Positions 41,037 through 51,480 are shown, numbered from the stretch's first letter. The stretch is 64,000 nt of DNA from Humibacter sp049446075 (GCF_049446075.1 NZ_JBMSEB010000001.1:1116001-1180000), one strand, 5' to 3'. Program-made: numbers and translations. Notes: generated from the sequence alone by a model not told the origin.

Positions 41037-41726
41037 TCAGCGCTGCGGCTCGCGCGGCTCGAGGTAGAACCGGTCGAGGCAACGCGGAGCGGCCTCACGC
41101 AACCAGCGCACCTCGTCCGGCGTGTTGTGCGTCGTCGCCAACCGATACGCGACGGCCTCCTCGAGTCCGTCGCGCGGATCCGCGTCGCATGTCTCGAGGA
41201 ATGCGTCGACGAAGAGCCCGCGGAACGGCTCGACGTGTTCGGCCACGGCCGGCTCTATGCCGAGATCGGAGCCGAGCGTCAGGATGACCGTGATCGCGGC
41301 ATCCACGCTGGCCAGTCCAGCGCACGCGTTCGTCCAGTCGATCACGACCGGACCCCGTTCGCTGAGGATCACGTTCTGCGGATGCAGGTCGCGATGGATG
41401 ACCGTCGGTCCGTCGCCCGGCAGCCAACCTGGAGCAGACAACCGATGCAGCCGCTCGTGCAGCTCGCCGAGCAGGCGACCGTACCTGGGGTACTGCCCGG
41501 GCTCGTGCACCAGTTCCTCGAAAAGCGTTCCCCCGTCGATGCGCTCCAGCACCAAGTCGGCGCCGTCTGCGTCGAACACGTGCGGAACCGGGTAGCCGTG
41601 CTCCTCGAGATGCAGCATGAGGCGTGCCTCGATCGCCACGTCGCCGCCCTCGCGGTAGCGCCGCAGCACGCGGCCCTCCCCCAAATCGAACACATCGGCG
41701 GCGCGGCCCTGCGCCATCAGCTCCAT
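41037..41726 (-). CDS. Aminoglycoside-phosphotransferase-family kinase
   Basis: 229-residue kinase-fold protein of the APH family. The catalytic loop HRDLHPQN is at residues 111-118 and the metal-binding Asp is in VVIDWTNA just after; the N-lobe is short but includes the ATP-binding Lys region (RVLRRYREGGDVAIEARLML). It probably phosphorylates a small metabolite such as a sugar, amino acid or homoserine-like compound; resistance is only one possibility. It ends with RFYLEPREPQR. The gene runs the same way as the next reductase gene, nine bases apart, so the two are likely cotranscribed with the reductase first. Confidence 0.85.
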   Translation of the reverse strand: MELMAQGRAADVFDLGEGRVLRRYREGGDVAIEARLMLHLEEHGYPVPHVFDADGADLVLERIDGGTLFEELVHEPGQYPRYGRLLGELHERLHRLSAPGWLPGDGPTVIHRDLHPQNVILSERGPVVIDWTNACAGLASVDAAITVILTLGSDLGIEPAVAEHVEPFRGLFVDAFLETCDADPRDGLEEAVAYRLATTHNTPDEVRWLREAAPRCLDRFYLEPREPQR

Positions 41727-41735
41727 GCACAGAGC

Positions 41736-42569
41736 CTATGCGCGCATGTTCAGCGGATGTGTGCCCTTTCGCCCCTCTTCGCCTTTATCGAGCGCCACGA
41801 TCGCCTGCATGTCGTCCCACGTGAGCTCGAACGAGAAGATGTCGAAATTCTCGGCCATGCGCTCGCGATGGTTCGACTTGGGGATGGCAATGTTGCCGAC
41901 CTGCATGTGCCAGCGCAGGATGACCTGCGCGACCGTCTTTCCGTGAGCATCGGCGATCTGCCTGAGCGCAGGAGCGTCGCTCAGCGAACCCCCGCCGAGC
42001 GGGTACCACGCCTCGGTCGCGATGCCGTGCTCCGCATGGAAGCTGCGCAGCTCGCGCTGCTGGAACTCGACGTGCAGCTCGACCTGGTTGACGGCAGGAG
42101 TGATTCCGGTCTCGGCGATGACGCGCTCGAGGTGCTCGATCTGGAAGTTCGAGACTCCGATCGACCTGGCGCGTCCGGACTCTGCGATCGCCGTCAGCGA
42201 CTTCCACACCTGCGGATAGATGCCCTTGTCGTGCAGGGGCCAGTGGATGAGGTAGAGGTCGACGTAATCGAGGCCGAGCGCGTCGAGGCTGGCCTGGAAT
42301 GCGTCGTCGGGATGCTCCTGGTCGCCGTTGGCGAGCTTCGTCGTGATCCACAGGTCGCCCCTGTCGATTCCGGATGCCCGCACTGCTTCTCCGACGCCCG
42401 CCTCGTTGTGGTACCCGGCGGCAGTGTCGATGTGCCGATATCCGACCTCGAGCGCGTTCCCTGCTATCCCGGCCGTGCGCTCGGGGTCGACGCGGAAGAC
42501 ACCGAATCCGAGTTGCGGAATCGCAGTGCCGTTGTTCAGTTCGACGGTGGGGATGCTCGTATCGCTCAT
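41736..42569 (-). CDS. Aldo/keto reductase, 2,5-diketo-gluconate reductase type
   Basis: 277-residue AKR5-type reductase. Asp and Tyr are in GYRHIDTAAGYHNEAG, Lys in LWITTKLAN, His in VDLYLIHWPL; the cofactor segment is GNIAIPKSNHRERMAENFD. The proteins of this type reduce diketo-gluconate, methylglyoxal or keto esters with NADPH. The ATG at 42569 follows the leaderless -10 TAGCGT by seven bases; the frame remains open upstream over the repeat region but that part is not coding. The gene shares a strand and a nine-base gap with the kinase-fold gene downstream. Confidence 0.92.
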   Translation of the reverse strand: MSDTSIPTVELNNGTAIPQLGFGVFRVDPERTAGIAGNALEVGYRHIDTAAGYHNEAGVGEAVRASGIDRGDLWITTKLANGDQEHPDDAFQASLDALGLDYVDLYLIHWPLHDKGIYPQVWKSLTAIAESGRARSIGVSNFQIEHLERVIAETGITPAVNQVELHVEFQQRELRSFHAEHGIATEAWYPLGGGSLSDAPALRQIADAHGKTVAQVILRWHMQVGNIAIPKSNHRERMAENFDIFSFELTWDDMQAIVALDKGEEGRKGTHPLNMRA

Positions 42570-42582
42570 GATTTCAACGCTA
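42570..42582 (-). promoter_or_regulatory. Leaderless -10 (TAGCGT) for the AKR gene
   Basis: On the minus strand TAGCGT, then TGAAATC, then the ATG at 42569. The repeat array starts about 25 bases further upstream. Confidence 0.45.
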
Positions 42583-42608
42583 GCGAAACCGTGCAGCACC
42601 CGCCCCCG

Positions 42609-42729
42609 GGTTGAGCCGACCGCCGCCGTGGAGTAGGCGAACTCGACCCAACCACCACCAGTCGAGCAGGCACGAACTCGACCCAACCGCCCCCGGTTGA
42701 GTAGGCGACGAAGTCGCCGTATCGAAACC
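42609..42729. repeat. Cluster of dispersed palindromic repeats
   Basis: The best copy is 42695-42729: it starts GGTTGAGTAGGCGAC, has a hairpin GGCGAC/GTCGCC at 42704-42718 and ends CGTATCGAAACC. Two more degenerate pieces (from 42609 and 42661) keep GAGTAGG or GAGCAGG and end in GACCCAACC. The cluster lies between an acyl-CoA synthetase gene and the AKR gene, both on the minus strand, and may terminate the former. Confidence 0.65.
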
Positions 42730-42739
42730 CTCCGGCCAC

Positions 42740-44371
<1,632 letters not shown>

Positions 44372-44461
44372 GGCTGCTCCTTGTCGTCGTTGACACGGCA
44401 CCCGATCGGGATGGCTAGAAACCTACTCTCCGCACCGGTGCTTGGTGCATCCCGACGCGAA

Positions 44462-44773
44462 TCAGGGCAGGCCGGCCAACCGCAGCAGCGCTGCGGCGAC
44501 CGCCCCGGCGATGACGACGACGAGGAACGGTGCCCGCAGCAGGAGCGCGATGAACGCCGCCGAGAGAGATCCGAGGCGGGAGTCGAGCGCGAGATGCTGT
44601 CCCGAAGCGAGCGTGTTGATCACGGTGAGCGACGCGAGCAGACCGATGGTGAGCGTGCCGGCGACGCGCGTCATGCGCTTGTTCTTGAGCACTCTGGCGG
44701 GCACGAGGTAGCCGACGAGCTTGGTCAGGAAGGCGACGACGCCGGCTGCCAGGATGTAGAGCCAGGTGGTCAC
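44462..44773 (-). CDS. azlD: AzlD-family branched-chain amino acid exporter subunit
   Basis: 103-residue membrane protein with about four hydrophobic spans, the small subunit of the AzlCD/BrnFE exporters that pump out branched-chain amino acids and methionine. The core starts TTWLYILAAGVVAFLTKLVG and includes VPARVLKNKRMTRVAGTLTI, typical of AzlD. The GTG at 44773 overlaps the azlC stop as GTGA, so the two subunits are made together. Confidence 0.88.
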   Translation of the reverse strand: MTTWLYILAAGVVAFLTKLVGYLVPARVLKNKRMTRVAGTLTIGLLASLTVINTLASGQHLALDSRLGSLSAAFIALLLRAPFLVVVIAGAVAAALLRLAGLP

Positions 44774-45531
44774 GGCATCCGCCCCTCGTCCTCGGCGGCG
44801 GCATCGCCGTTCAGATCGCCGACGGCCCGGCGTCGCGGCTCCACGTCCGGCTCCAGGCCTTCGTCGGAGGCTCCCACACCGAGGAGTCCCCATACCGCGG
44901 CGACGACGGCAGCGACGAGAACCGGCACGCCTGGCGGTACGAACGGAATCACCACGACGGTGACCGCGGCGCACGCCACCGCGATGGCGACCGGTTCCCT
45001 CGCCTTCAGCCGCGGCCACAGCAGCCCGAGGAATGCCGCAACCGCGGCCCCGTCGAGGCCCCACGCCTTCGGGTCGCCTATCGCATCGCCCAGCACCGCA
45101 CCCAACGCGGTGAAGACATTCCACAGCAGGAATATGCCGATACCCGTGATCCAGAAAGCGCGCTTCTGCTCGGCCGGGTCGCGCTGAGCGCTCGCCGTGG
45201 CCATCGACTCGTCGATCGTGACGTGCGCGGCTGCGATGCGCAGCCATCCCCTCGGCCGAATGAGGGCGTTCAGTTGCATGCCGTATACCGCGTTGCGAAT
45301 CCCGAGCAGCGCCGCCGACCCGAGCGCAGCGCCGCCTGAGCCGCCTCCGGCGATGACGCCGATGAACGCGAACTGCGATCCGCCAGAGAACAACAGCAGA
45401 CTCAGGGTCTGCGTCTGCCAGAAGTCGAGGCCTGATGCCACACCGAGCGCGCCGAACGAGACTCCGTACAACCCTGTCGCCACGGCAACGGATGCCCCGG
45501 TCCGGGCCGCCTGGGACTGCCACAGTTTCAC
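44770..45531 (-). CDS. azlC: AzlC-family branched-chain amino acid permease
   Basis: Large subunit of an AzlCD exporter, 253 residues from GTG 45531 (282 if the GTG at 45618 is used). About eight hydrophobic spans follow; the family motif SFGALGVASGLDFWQTQTLS, then LLLFSGGSQFAFIG, then AALLGIRNAVYGMQLNALI is clear, as is the DESMATA segment typical of the family. The 29 residues ahead of 45531 are hydrophilic and not family-like, and the shorter start leaves a 201-base divergent promoter region with two 11-bp sites, so it was preferred. Translationally coupled to azlD. Confidence 0.88.
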   Translation of the reverse strand: MKLWQSQAARTGASVAVATGLYGVSFGALGVASGLDFWQTQTLSLLLFSGGSQFAFIGVIAGGGSGGAALGSAALLGIRNAVYGMQLNALIRPRGWLRIAAAHVTIDESMATASAQRDPAEQKRAFWITGIGIFLLWNVFTALGAVLGDAIGDPKAWGLDGAAVAAFLGLLWPRLKAREPVAIAVACAAVTVVVIPFVPPGVPVLVAAVVAAVWGLLGVGASDEGLEPDVEPRRRAVGDLNGDAAAEDEGRMP

Positions 45532-45553
45532 GCGTGCCAGTCTGCCAGCGTCG

Positions 45554-45654
45554 CGAGACGTGATCTCGGCCGGCGACCGAGCGCCGAATCGTCCGGCGGA
45601 AGCCGAAATCGCGAACACTTCACGCGTAACGGTCTGACCATCACGTCTCGTGAT
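45554..45654. promoter_or_regulatory. Paired 11-bp sites (CGAGACGTGAT) in the azlC/APC divergent region
   Basis: CGAGACGTGAT occurs at 45554-45564 and, in opposite orientation, as ATCACGTCTCG at 45640-45650. The second copy is part of a perfect 6-bp inverted repeat ATCACG-TCT-CGTGAT (45640-45654). Eleven identical bases twice in a 200-base gap suggest a regulator of the exporter and the amino-acid permease. Confidence 0.45.
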
Positions 45655-45732
45655 CGAAACGCAGCGGTGGTACTTTCACGTCAACCTCGCCCGAACGCCC
45701 GCGAGCAACGCCTACCCGAAGGACCGGCCTCG

Positions 45733-47250
45733 ATGTCTAACAGCGCACAGACCCGGGCGGACTCGACCCCGCCGGCCGACAGCGAGCCCAGGCAGGAGCA
45801 CGAGCACGCTCTGAAGGCGAACGGGGTCAGCTCGGCGGGCGCGGTCGTCATGGCGGTCGCCGGCAGTGCCCCCGCTTACTCGATAGCCGCGACGACGGCG
45901 CTGCTCATCGGCGCGGCGGGACTCGCCGCGCCGGCAGCACTGCTGTGGTGCGGCATCCCGATGCTCGGCATCGCGTGGGCGTTCGCATACCTGGGACGCA
46001 GCGACGTCAACGCGGGCGCGTCGTACTCCTGGGTCGGGCGGGCACTGCATCCGATCCTGGGCTACCTCTCCGGTTGGTCGCTCGTGATCTCGGCGACCAT
46101 CTTCATGGTCGCCGGCGCTCTGCCTGCCGGTCAGTACACCGTGTCGCTGTTCAGCGAGAAGGCGGCGGGCGACGTGTGGCTCGTCACTCTCGTCGGAGCC
46201 GCATGGTTCCTCGTGATGGCCATCTGCGTGCTCGTCGGCGTGACCATCACCGCGCTCGCGCAGTGGATCATGTCGTCGATCGAGGTCGCCATCCTCGCCG
46301 TGTTCGCGGTGATCGCGATCGTCAAGGCGCTGTCCGGCCAGCACACCAACGGTGCAGCGTTCTCGTGGGACTGGTTCGGCTTCAACCATTTCGGCGGCAT
46401 GGAAGGCTTCGTCGGCGCTGCTCTCATCGCTGCGTTCTACTACTGGGGCTGGGATGTCAGCTCGAACCTGAACGAGGAGACGAAGAACGGTCGCAAGACC
46501 TCCGGCAGAGGCGGCATCATCGGCGTCGTCATCGTGTTCCTGCTGTTCGAGGCGTTCACCATCGCAACACAGGTGATGCTGCCTGAGAAGACCGCGGCGA
46601 ATCCCAATTCCAATCTCATCGGCGACCTCGGCCAGGCGATCATCCCAGGCATCGGGGGCAAGATCCTCATCATCGCCGTCATGCTCTCCACCATCGCGAC
46701 GCTCGAGACCACGCTCATCCAGGTGACCAGATCGCTGTTCGCCATGGGCCGCGACCACACCCTGCCGAAGCTGTTCGGCACCACGCACAAGAAGTGGAAG
46801 ACCCCGGCCTTCGCCACCATCGTCGTCACGGGCGTCTCGCTCGTGCTGTTCCTCGGATCGAACGCCCTCGGCAGCGTCGGCAGCATCATGAGCGCGGCCA
46901 TCAGCTCCATCGGCTTCCAGATCGCCTTCTACTACGCGCTGGCCGGCATTGCGGTCGTCGTGGCCTACCGCAAGGAGATCTTCAAATCGGTGAAGAACTT
47001 CATCTTCATCGGTCTGTGGCCGGCAATCGGCGCCTTGTTCATGGTGTGGATCTTCTTCGTGTCGATTCCCGGCGCGGAGCCCTTAGTGCTCATCATCGGG
47101 ATCGGCACCATCGCGCTCGGCCTGGTGCCCATGGCCCTGTACTGGAAGAAGGGCAAGAAGTACTTCAGCAGGCGTCCGCTCGAGACCGGCGACGAGATCC
47201 CCACCCCGACCGTCAACATCGCGCTGCCGGATCCGAAGATCGAGGACTGA
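45733..47250 (+). CDS. APC-superfamily amino acid permease
   Basis: 505-residue amino acid/polyamine/organocation transporter with about 12 hydrophobic spans. Typical segments are AVVMAVAGSAPAYSIAATTA in span 1, GASYSWVGRALHPILGYLSG for spans 2-3, and YYWGWDVSSNLNEETKNG before span 6-7. The C-terminal tail is hydrophilic (PTPTVNIALPDPKIED). It imports or exchanges amino acids or amines; specificity is not readable. ATG 45733 follows GAAGGA with about nine bases spacing. Divergent from azlCD, with shared candidate operator sites. Confidence 0.88.
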   Translation: MSNSAQTRADSTPPADSEPRQEHEHALKANGVSSAGAVVMAVAGSAPAYSIAATTALLIGAAGLAAPAALLWCGIPMLGIAWAFAYLGRSDVNAGASYSWVGRALHPILGYLSGWSLVISATIFMVAGALPAGQYTVSLFSEKAAGDVWLVTLVGAAWFLVMAICVLVGVTITALAQWIMSSIEVAILAVFAVIAIVKALSGQHTNGAAFSWDWFGFNHFGGMEGFVGAALIAAFYYWGWDVSSNLNEETKNGRKTSGRGGIIGVVIVFLLFEAFTIATQVMLPEKTAANPNSNLIGDLGQAIIPGIGGKILIIAVMLSTIATLETTLIQVTRSLFAMGRDHTLPKLFGTTHKKWKTPAFATIVVTGVSLVLFLGSNALGSVGSIMSAAISSIGFQIAFYYALAGIAVVVAYRKEIFKSVKNFIFIGLWPAIGALFMVWIFFVSIPGAEPLVLIIGIGTIALGLVPMALYWKKGKKYFSRRPLETGDEIPTPTVNIALPDPKIED

Positions 47251-47273
47251 GGCCAAGCCGCCCGCTTCGCGTC

Positions 47274-47332
47274 TGCGCCAGTTCGGCGTGCTTGCGCCAC
47301 ACTTGCGGGCGCAATTGCGCAGAACTGGCGCA
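47274..47332. terminator. Large nested hairpin after the APC permease
   Basis: Outer perfect 11-bp arms TGCGCCAGTTC (47274-47284) and GAACTGGCGCA (47322-47332); inside them a perfect 7-bp stem TTGCGCC/GGCGCAA (47292-47298 and 47308-47314). It begins 24 bases after the permease stop. No T-run follows, so it is a hairpin-only terminator or a REP-like element. Confidence 0.5.
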
Positions 47333-47380
47333 ATAGCCGGCCCGGACTCCGAGGGGCGGCGATCGTAAGATGGAGGGCTC

Positions 47381-50300
47381 ATGTCCTCCGCGCACGTCGC
47401 CGGCTCGACCGCGACCGAACCAGCAGCCGGCATCCCTGCCATCCACTTCCCGCCCGAGCTCCCGGTCAGCGAGCGTCGGGATGATATCGCGCGCGCCATC
47501 CAGGAACACCAGGTCGTCATCGTGGCCGGCGAGACGGGCTCGGGCAAGACGACCCAGCTGCCCAAGATCTGCCTGCAGCTGGGCAGGGAGTCCATCGGGC
47601 ACACGCAGCCGCGGCGCATCGCGGCTCGCGCCATCGCGGAACGGGTCGCGGAGGAGCTCGGGCAAGAGGTCGGAGGTCTCGTCGGCTACAAGGTGCGGTT
47701 CACCGACGAGGTGTCGAAGGCGACGCGCATCAAGGTGATGACCGACGGCATCCTCTTGAACGAGATCCACCGTGACCGCGAGCTGACCGCGTACGACACG
47801 ATCATCATCGACGAGGCGCACGAGCGCAGCCTGACGATCGACTTCCTGCTCGGATACCTCAAACAGCTTCTGCCACGTCGCCCCGAGCTGAGGGTCATCG
47901 TCACGAGCGCGACGATCGACCCGGAGAGCTTCGCCAAGCACTTCGCCGACGCGGAGGGCCACCCCGCACCCGTCATCGAGGTGTCGGGCCGCACGTACCC
48001 TGTCGACGTCAGGTACCGTCCGCTCGTCGCAGACGACGAGGGCGACGACGACGTGGATGCCTCCGGCGCGCGCTCGGCCCGCTCTACGGGCTCTGCTCAG
48101 GGAGGGTCGGGTGCGGTCGACCGCGACTATTTAGTAGGCATCACCGACGCCCTCGACGAACTCGCCCGCGAGAGGGCGGGAGACGTGCTCGTATTCCTTT
48201 CGGGCGAGACCGAGATCAGGGATGCCGAAGACGCCGTGCGCGGCCACCTCACCCGTCGAGGGGAAGCGGCCTCGACCCAGGTGCTTCCGCTGTACGGACG
48301 GCTGTCCGCGGCCGACCAGCACCGCGTGTTCGGTCCGGTGCCAGCAGGCATCCGTCGGCGCATCGTGCTGTCCACCAACGTGGCCGAGACCAGCCTGACG
48401 GTGCCTGGCATCCGGTACGTGATCGACGCCGGTACAGCGCGCATCTCGCGGTACTCGACGCGGGCGAAGGTGCAGCGGCTGCCGATCGAGGCGATCTCGC
48501 AGGCATCCGCGAAGCAACGCTCGGGACGCTCCGGGCGCACGAGCGACGGTATCGCCATCCGCCTGTACTCGCAGGAGGACTTCGAGCGGCGGCCCGAGTT
48601 CACCGAACCGGAGATACTGCGCACGAACCTGGCCGCGGTCATCCTGCAGATGATCTCGCTCGGCCTTGGCGACATCGAGGCGTTCCCGTTCCTCACCCCG
48701 CCCGACTCCCGCGGCGTGAAGGACGGCCTCGATCTGCTCGCGGAGCTGGGCGCGGTAACCCACCGCGGGTCGAGTAGCGACGCCGAAGGTACCGGGCCCC
48801 ACCGCAGGTTGAGTAGCGACGCCGAAGGCGCCGCGTATCGAAACCGCACGACCGGCGGCAAAGCAGGTTTCGATACGGCGGCCGCGCCGCCCACTCAACC
48901 GGCGATAGCGCTGACCAAGACCGGCCGCACGCTCGCGCGCCTTCCCATCGACCCCCGCTTCGGCAGGATGCTCGTCGAGTCCGGCAGACACGGTGTTGTT
49001 CGCGAGGTGATGGCGATCGTCGCTGGGCTGACCATCCAAGACCCGCGCGAGCGGCCGCTGGAGCGGCGCGCCCAGGCCGACCAGCAGCACGCAAGGTTCA
49101 CGGATGCCTCGAGCGACTTCCTCACGCTGCTGAATCTCTGGAACCACCTGGAGCAGAAGCAGAGCGAGGTCTCCTCGAGCGCCTTCAGGCGCATGTGCAA
49201 GGCGGAGTACCTCAACTACCTGCGCATCAGGGAGTGGCAGGACCTCTATCGACAGCTTCGGCGCACCGCTAAACCGCTGGGTCTCGTGCCGAGCGATGCA
49301 AAGGCAGACGGGGATGCCATCCACAGGTCACTGCTCGCCGGACTGCTCTCGCACATCGGGCTTCGCGACGCCCAGAAGAAGGACTACGTCGGCGCGCGGA
49401 ACACCCGCTTCCTCATCTTCCCCGGCTCGGCACTTGCCAAGAAGCAGCCGCAGGCGGTGATGAGCGCCGAACTCGTGGAGACCAGCCGGCTGTTCGCACG
49501 CATGAACGCCGCCATCGATCCGGAGTGGGCTGAGCCGCTTGCCGGCGACCTCGTCCGCCGCAGCTACAGTGAGCCGCACTGGGAGAAGCGCCAGGGTTCG
49601 GCGGTCGTGTTCGAGAAGGTGACGCTGTTCGGCGTGCCTATCGTGCCGAGGCGGCGAGCTCAGCTCAGTCGCATCGACGCACCACTGGCCCGCGAACTGT
49701 TCATCAGGCATGCCCTCGTCGGCGGCGAATGGCCTGGCGACACGCGCGACCACGCGTTCGACTTCCAACGTGCCAATGCCAAGCTCCGCGGGGAGCTCGA
49801 GAAGGTCGAGGAGCGCACGAGGCGGCGGGACATCCTGCTCGACGACGAGGCGATGGTGACGTTCTTCGAGCGCCGCATCCCGGCCGACGTCACCGACACA
49901 CGGTCCTTCGAGTCGTGGTGGCGCCAGGAGCGCCGCACAAATGGCGGCCTGCTCACGATGCGCCGCGAGGACCTCGTAGACGACGTCGAAGAGGCGGTGA
50001 TCGACGAGGATGCCTTCCCGCCGATCTGGCAGCAGGGCGACCAACGCCTCGCGTTGAGCTACCGCTTCGAGCCGGGTTCGGAGGACGACGGCGTCACGGT
50101 GCAGGTTCCGCTCGCGCTGCTGCCGCGGCTTGGCCCCAGCGGGTTCGATGCCCAGGTGCCCGGGCTGCGCACGGAGCTCATCACGGCGCTCATCCGCACG
50201 CTGCCGAAGGCGCTCCGACGATCCGTTGTACCGGCCGCCGATTGGGCTGAGCGGATCGCCGCCGAACTGCCCCACCCGGCGGGACCGGGCGGCCAAGCGG

Positions 50301-51436
50301 CAGCAGCCGAGGCGGAACCGTTCACGGCCGTGGTCGCAAGGACCATCCGCCGCCTCACCGGCACGCCCGTCGACCCCAACGACTTCGACGTCGAGCGGGT
50401 GCCAGCCCACCTGCGCATGACGTTTCGCGTGGTGGACGAGCGCGGCCGGGTGGTCGCCTCGGGAAAGGACCTGGTCGAGCTGCAGCGCGCACTCGCGCCC
50501 AGGGTGCGGGAGTCGGTGGCCAAGGCATCCGAGCGGCGAAGGGACCCGATCGAACGCACGGGCCTCACCGCGTGGGACTTCGACGAGCTGCCTCGCTTCG
50601 TCGACACCGAACAGGGCGGGCGCGGTACGGGCATGCCGCGCAGCGTGATCCGCGGCTACCCGACGCTCGTTCCCGAGAAGGACGGCGTCGCGATCCGGGT
50701 CGTCGGCACCGTTCAGGAGCAGGAGCGGTCACTCCCGGACGGCGTGCGGAGGCTGGTGATGAACGGCATCCCCTCGCCGACCGCCTACGTTCAGGAGCAC
50801 CTGACCTCGGCCGAGAAGCTCGCGCTCGCCGCCAGCCCCTATCCATCGACCAAGGCGCTGTTCGACGACTGTCTCGCCGCGGTCGTCGACTCCGTGCTGC
50901 TCGAGACCGTGCCGGAAGGCCTCGTCTTCACCCGCACCCAGTTCGAGACGGTGCGCGACCGGGTGTCGGCGAGCGTTCTCGATGCCCTGTTCGAGGCGGT
51001 CTCGCTGGTCGCGCGCATGCTCTCCGAGGCACGAGCAGTCGAGAAGGCACTCTCGGCCACCTCTTCGATGGCTCTCCTCGGAGCGCTGACGGATGCCAGC
51101 ACGCAGCTTGCCGGTCTCGTCTTCCCCGGCTTCGTCTCCCGCACCGGCCTGACCCAGCTGCGCCATCTCCCGAGGTACCTGCAGGCGCTTGCCTGGCGCA
51201 TCCAGCGCCTGCCCGACAACGCGGGCAGGGACCGGGTGTGGATGACAGAGGTGCAGACCGCGACCTCACGATTCACGGATGCCGGCGGCAGCATCCCACT
51301 GCCGCCGCACGCCGCTCCCAAGCTGGTGCACGCCCGATGGATGCTCGAAGAGCTTCGAGTCGGCCTCTTCGCCCAGCACCTCGGCACGGCCGAGACCGTG
51401 TCGCTGCAGCGCATCCAGAAGGTACTGGCCGGGTAG
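47381..51436 (+). CDS. hrpA: ATP-dependent RNA helicase HrpA
   Basis: 1351-residue DEAH-box helicase. Walker A GETGSGKTTQ is at 50-59, DEAH at 144-147, SAT soon after, motif VI QRSGRSGRTSDG, followed by the HA2 and OB domains and the long DUF3418 C-terminal region of HrpA. Relatives unwind RNA and help resolve stalled ribosomes. Two inserts break the helicase core: about residues 226-246 (Ser/Gly/Ala/Arg-rich) and about 459-508, the latter encoded by palindromic repeats at 48768-48900. Since the frame is kept, the protein should still fold with flexible loops. ATG at 47381 follows GGAGGG. Confidence 0.93.
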   Translation: MSSAHVAGSTATEPAAGIPAIHFPPELPVSERRDDIARAIQEHQVVIVAGETGSGKTTQLPKICLQLGRESIGHTQPRRIAARAIAERVAEELGQEVGGLVGYKVRFTDEVSKATRIKVMTDGILLNEIHRDRELTAYDTIIIDEAHERSLTIDFLLGYLKQLLPRRPELRVIVTSATIDPESFAKHFADAEGHPAPVIEVSGRTYPVDVRYRPLVADDEGDDDVDASGARSARSTGSAQGGSGAVDRDYLVGITDALDELARERAGDVLVFLSGETEIRDAEDAVRGHLTRRGEAASTQVLPLYGRLSAADQHRVFGPVPAGIRRRIVLSTNVAETSLTVPGIRYVIDAGTARISRYSTRAKVQRLPIEAISQASAKQRSGRSGRTSDGIAIRLYSQEDFERRPEFTEPEILRTNLAAVILQMISLGLGDIEAFPFLTPPDSRGVKDGLDLLAELGAVTHRGSSSDAEGTGPHRRLSSDAEGAAYRNRTTGGKAGFDTAAAPPTQPAIALTKTGRTLARLPIDPRFGRMLVESGRHGVVREVMAIVAGLTIQDPRERPLERRAQADQQHARFTDASSDFLTLLNLWNHLEQKQSEVSSSAFRRMCKAEYLNYLRIREWQDLYRQLRRTAKPLGLVPSDAKADGDAIHRSLLAGLLSHIGLRDAQKKDYVGARNTRFLIFPGSALAKKQPQAVMSAELVETSRLFARMNAAIDPEWAEPLAGDLVRRSYSEPHWEKRQGSAVVFEKVTLFGVPIVPRRRAQLSRIDAPLARELFIRHALVGGEWPGDTRDHAFDFQRANAKLRGELEKVEERTRRRDILLDDEAMVTFFERRIPADVTDTRSFESWWRQERRTNGGLLTMRREDLVDDVEEAVIDEDAFPPIWQQGDQRLALSYRFEPGSEDDGVTVQVPLALLPRLGPSGFDAQVPGLRTELITALIRTLPKALRRSVVPAADWAERIAAELPHPAGPGGQAAAAEAEPFTAVVARTIRRLTGTPVDPNDFDVERVPAHLRMTFRVVDERGRVVASGKDLVELQRALAPRVRESVAKASERRRDPIERTGLTAWDFDELPRFVDTEQGGRGTGMPRSVIRGYPTLVPEKDGVAIRVVGTVQEQERSLPDGVRRLVMNGIPSPTAYVQEHLTSAEKLALAASPYPSTKALFDDCLAAVVDSVLLETVPEGLVFTRTQFETVRDRVSASVLDALFEAVSLVARMLSEARAVEKALSATSSMALLGALTDASTQLAGLVFPGFVSRTGLTQLRHLPRYLQALAWRIQRLPDNAGRDRVWMTEVQTATSRFTDAGGSIPLPPHAAPKLVHARWMLEELRVGLFAQHLGTAETVSLQRIQKVLAG
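48768..48900. repeat. Inverted pair of dispersed repeats inside hrpA
   Basis: A partial copy (GGTCGAGTAGCGACGCCGAAG from 48768, one base short of the full end) is followed by a full copy at 48807-48845 (GGTTGAGTAG...TATCGAAACC) and an inverted copy at 48866-48900 (GGTTTCGATACGG...CACTCAACC). The two full copies can pair into one long hairpin. All of it is in frame in hrpA. Confidence 0.7.
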
Positions 51437-51480
51437 GCCGTTTTCTCCTCGGTAACACGCGCTCTGTACCCTTGAGGGCG

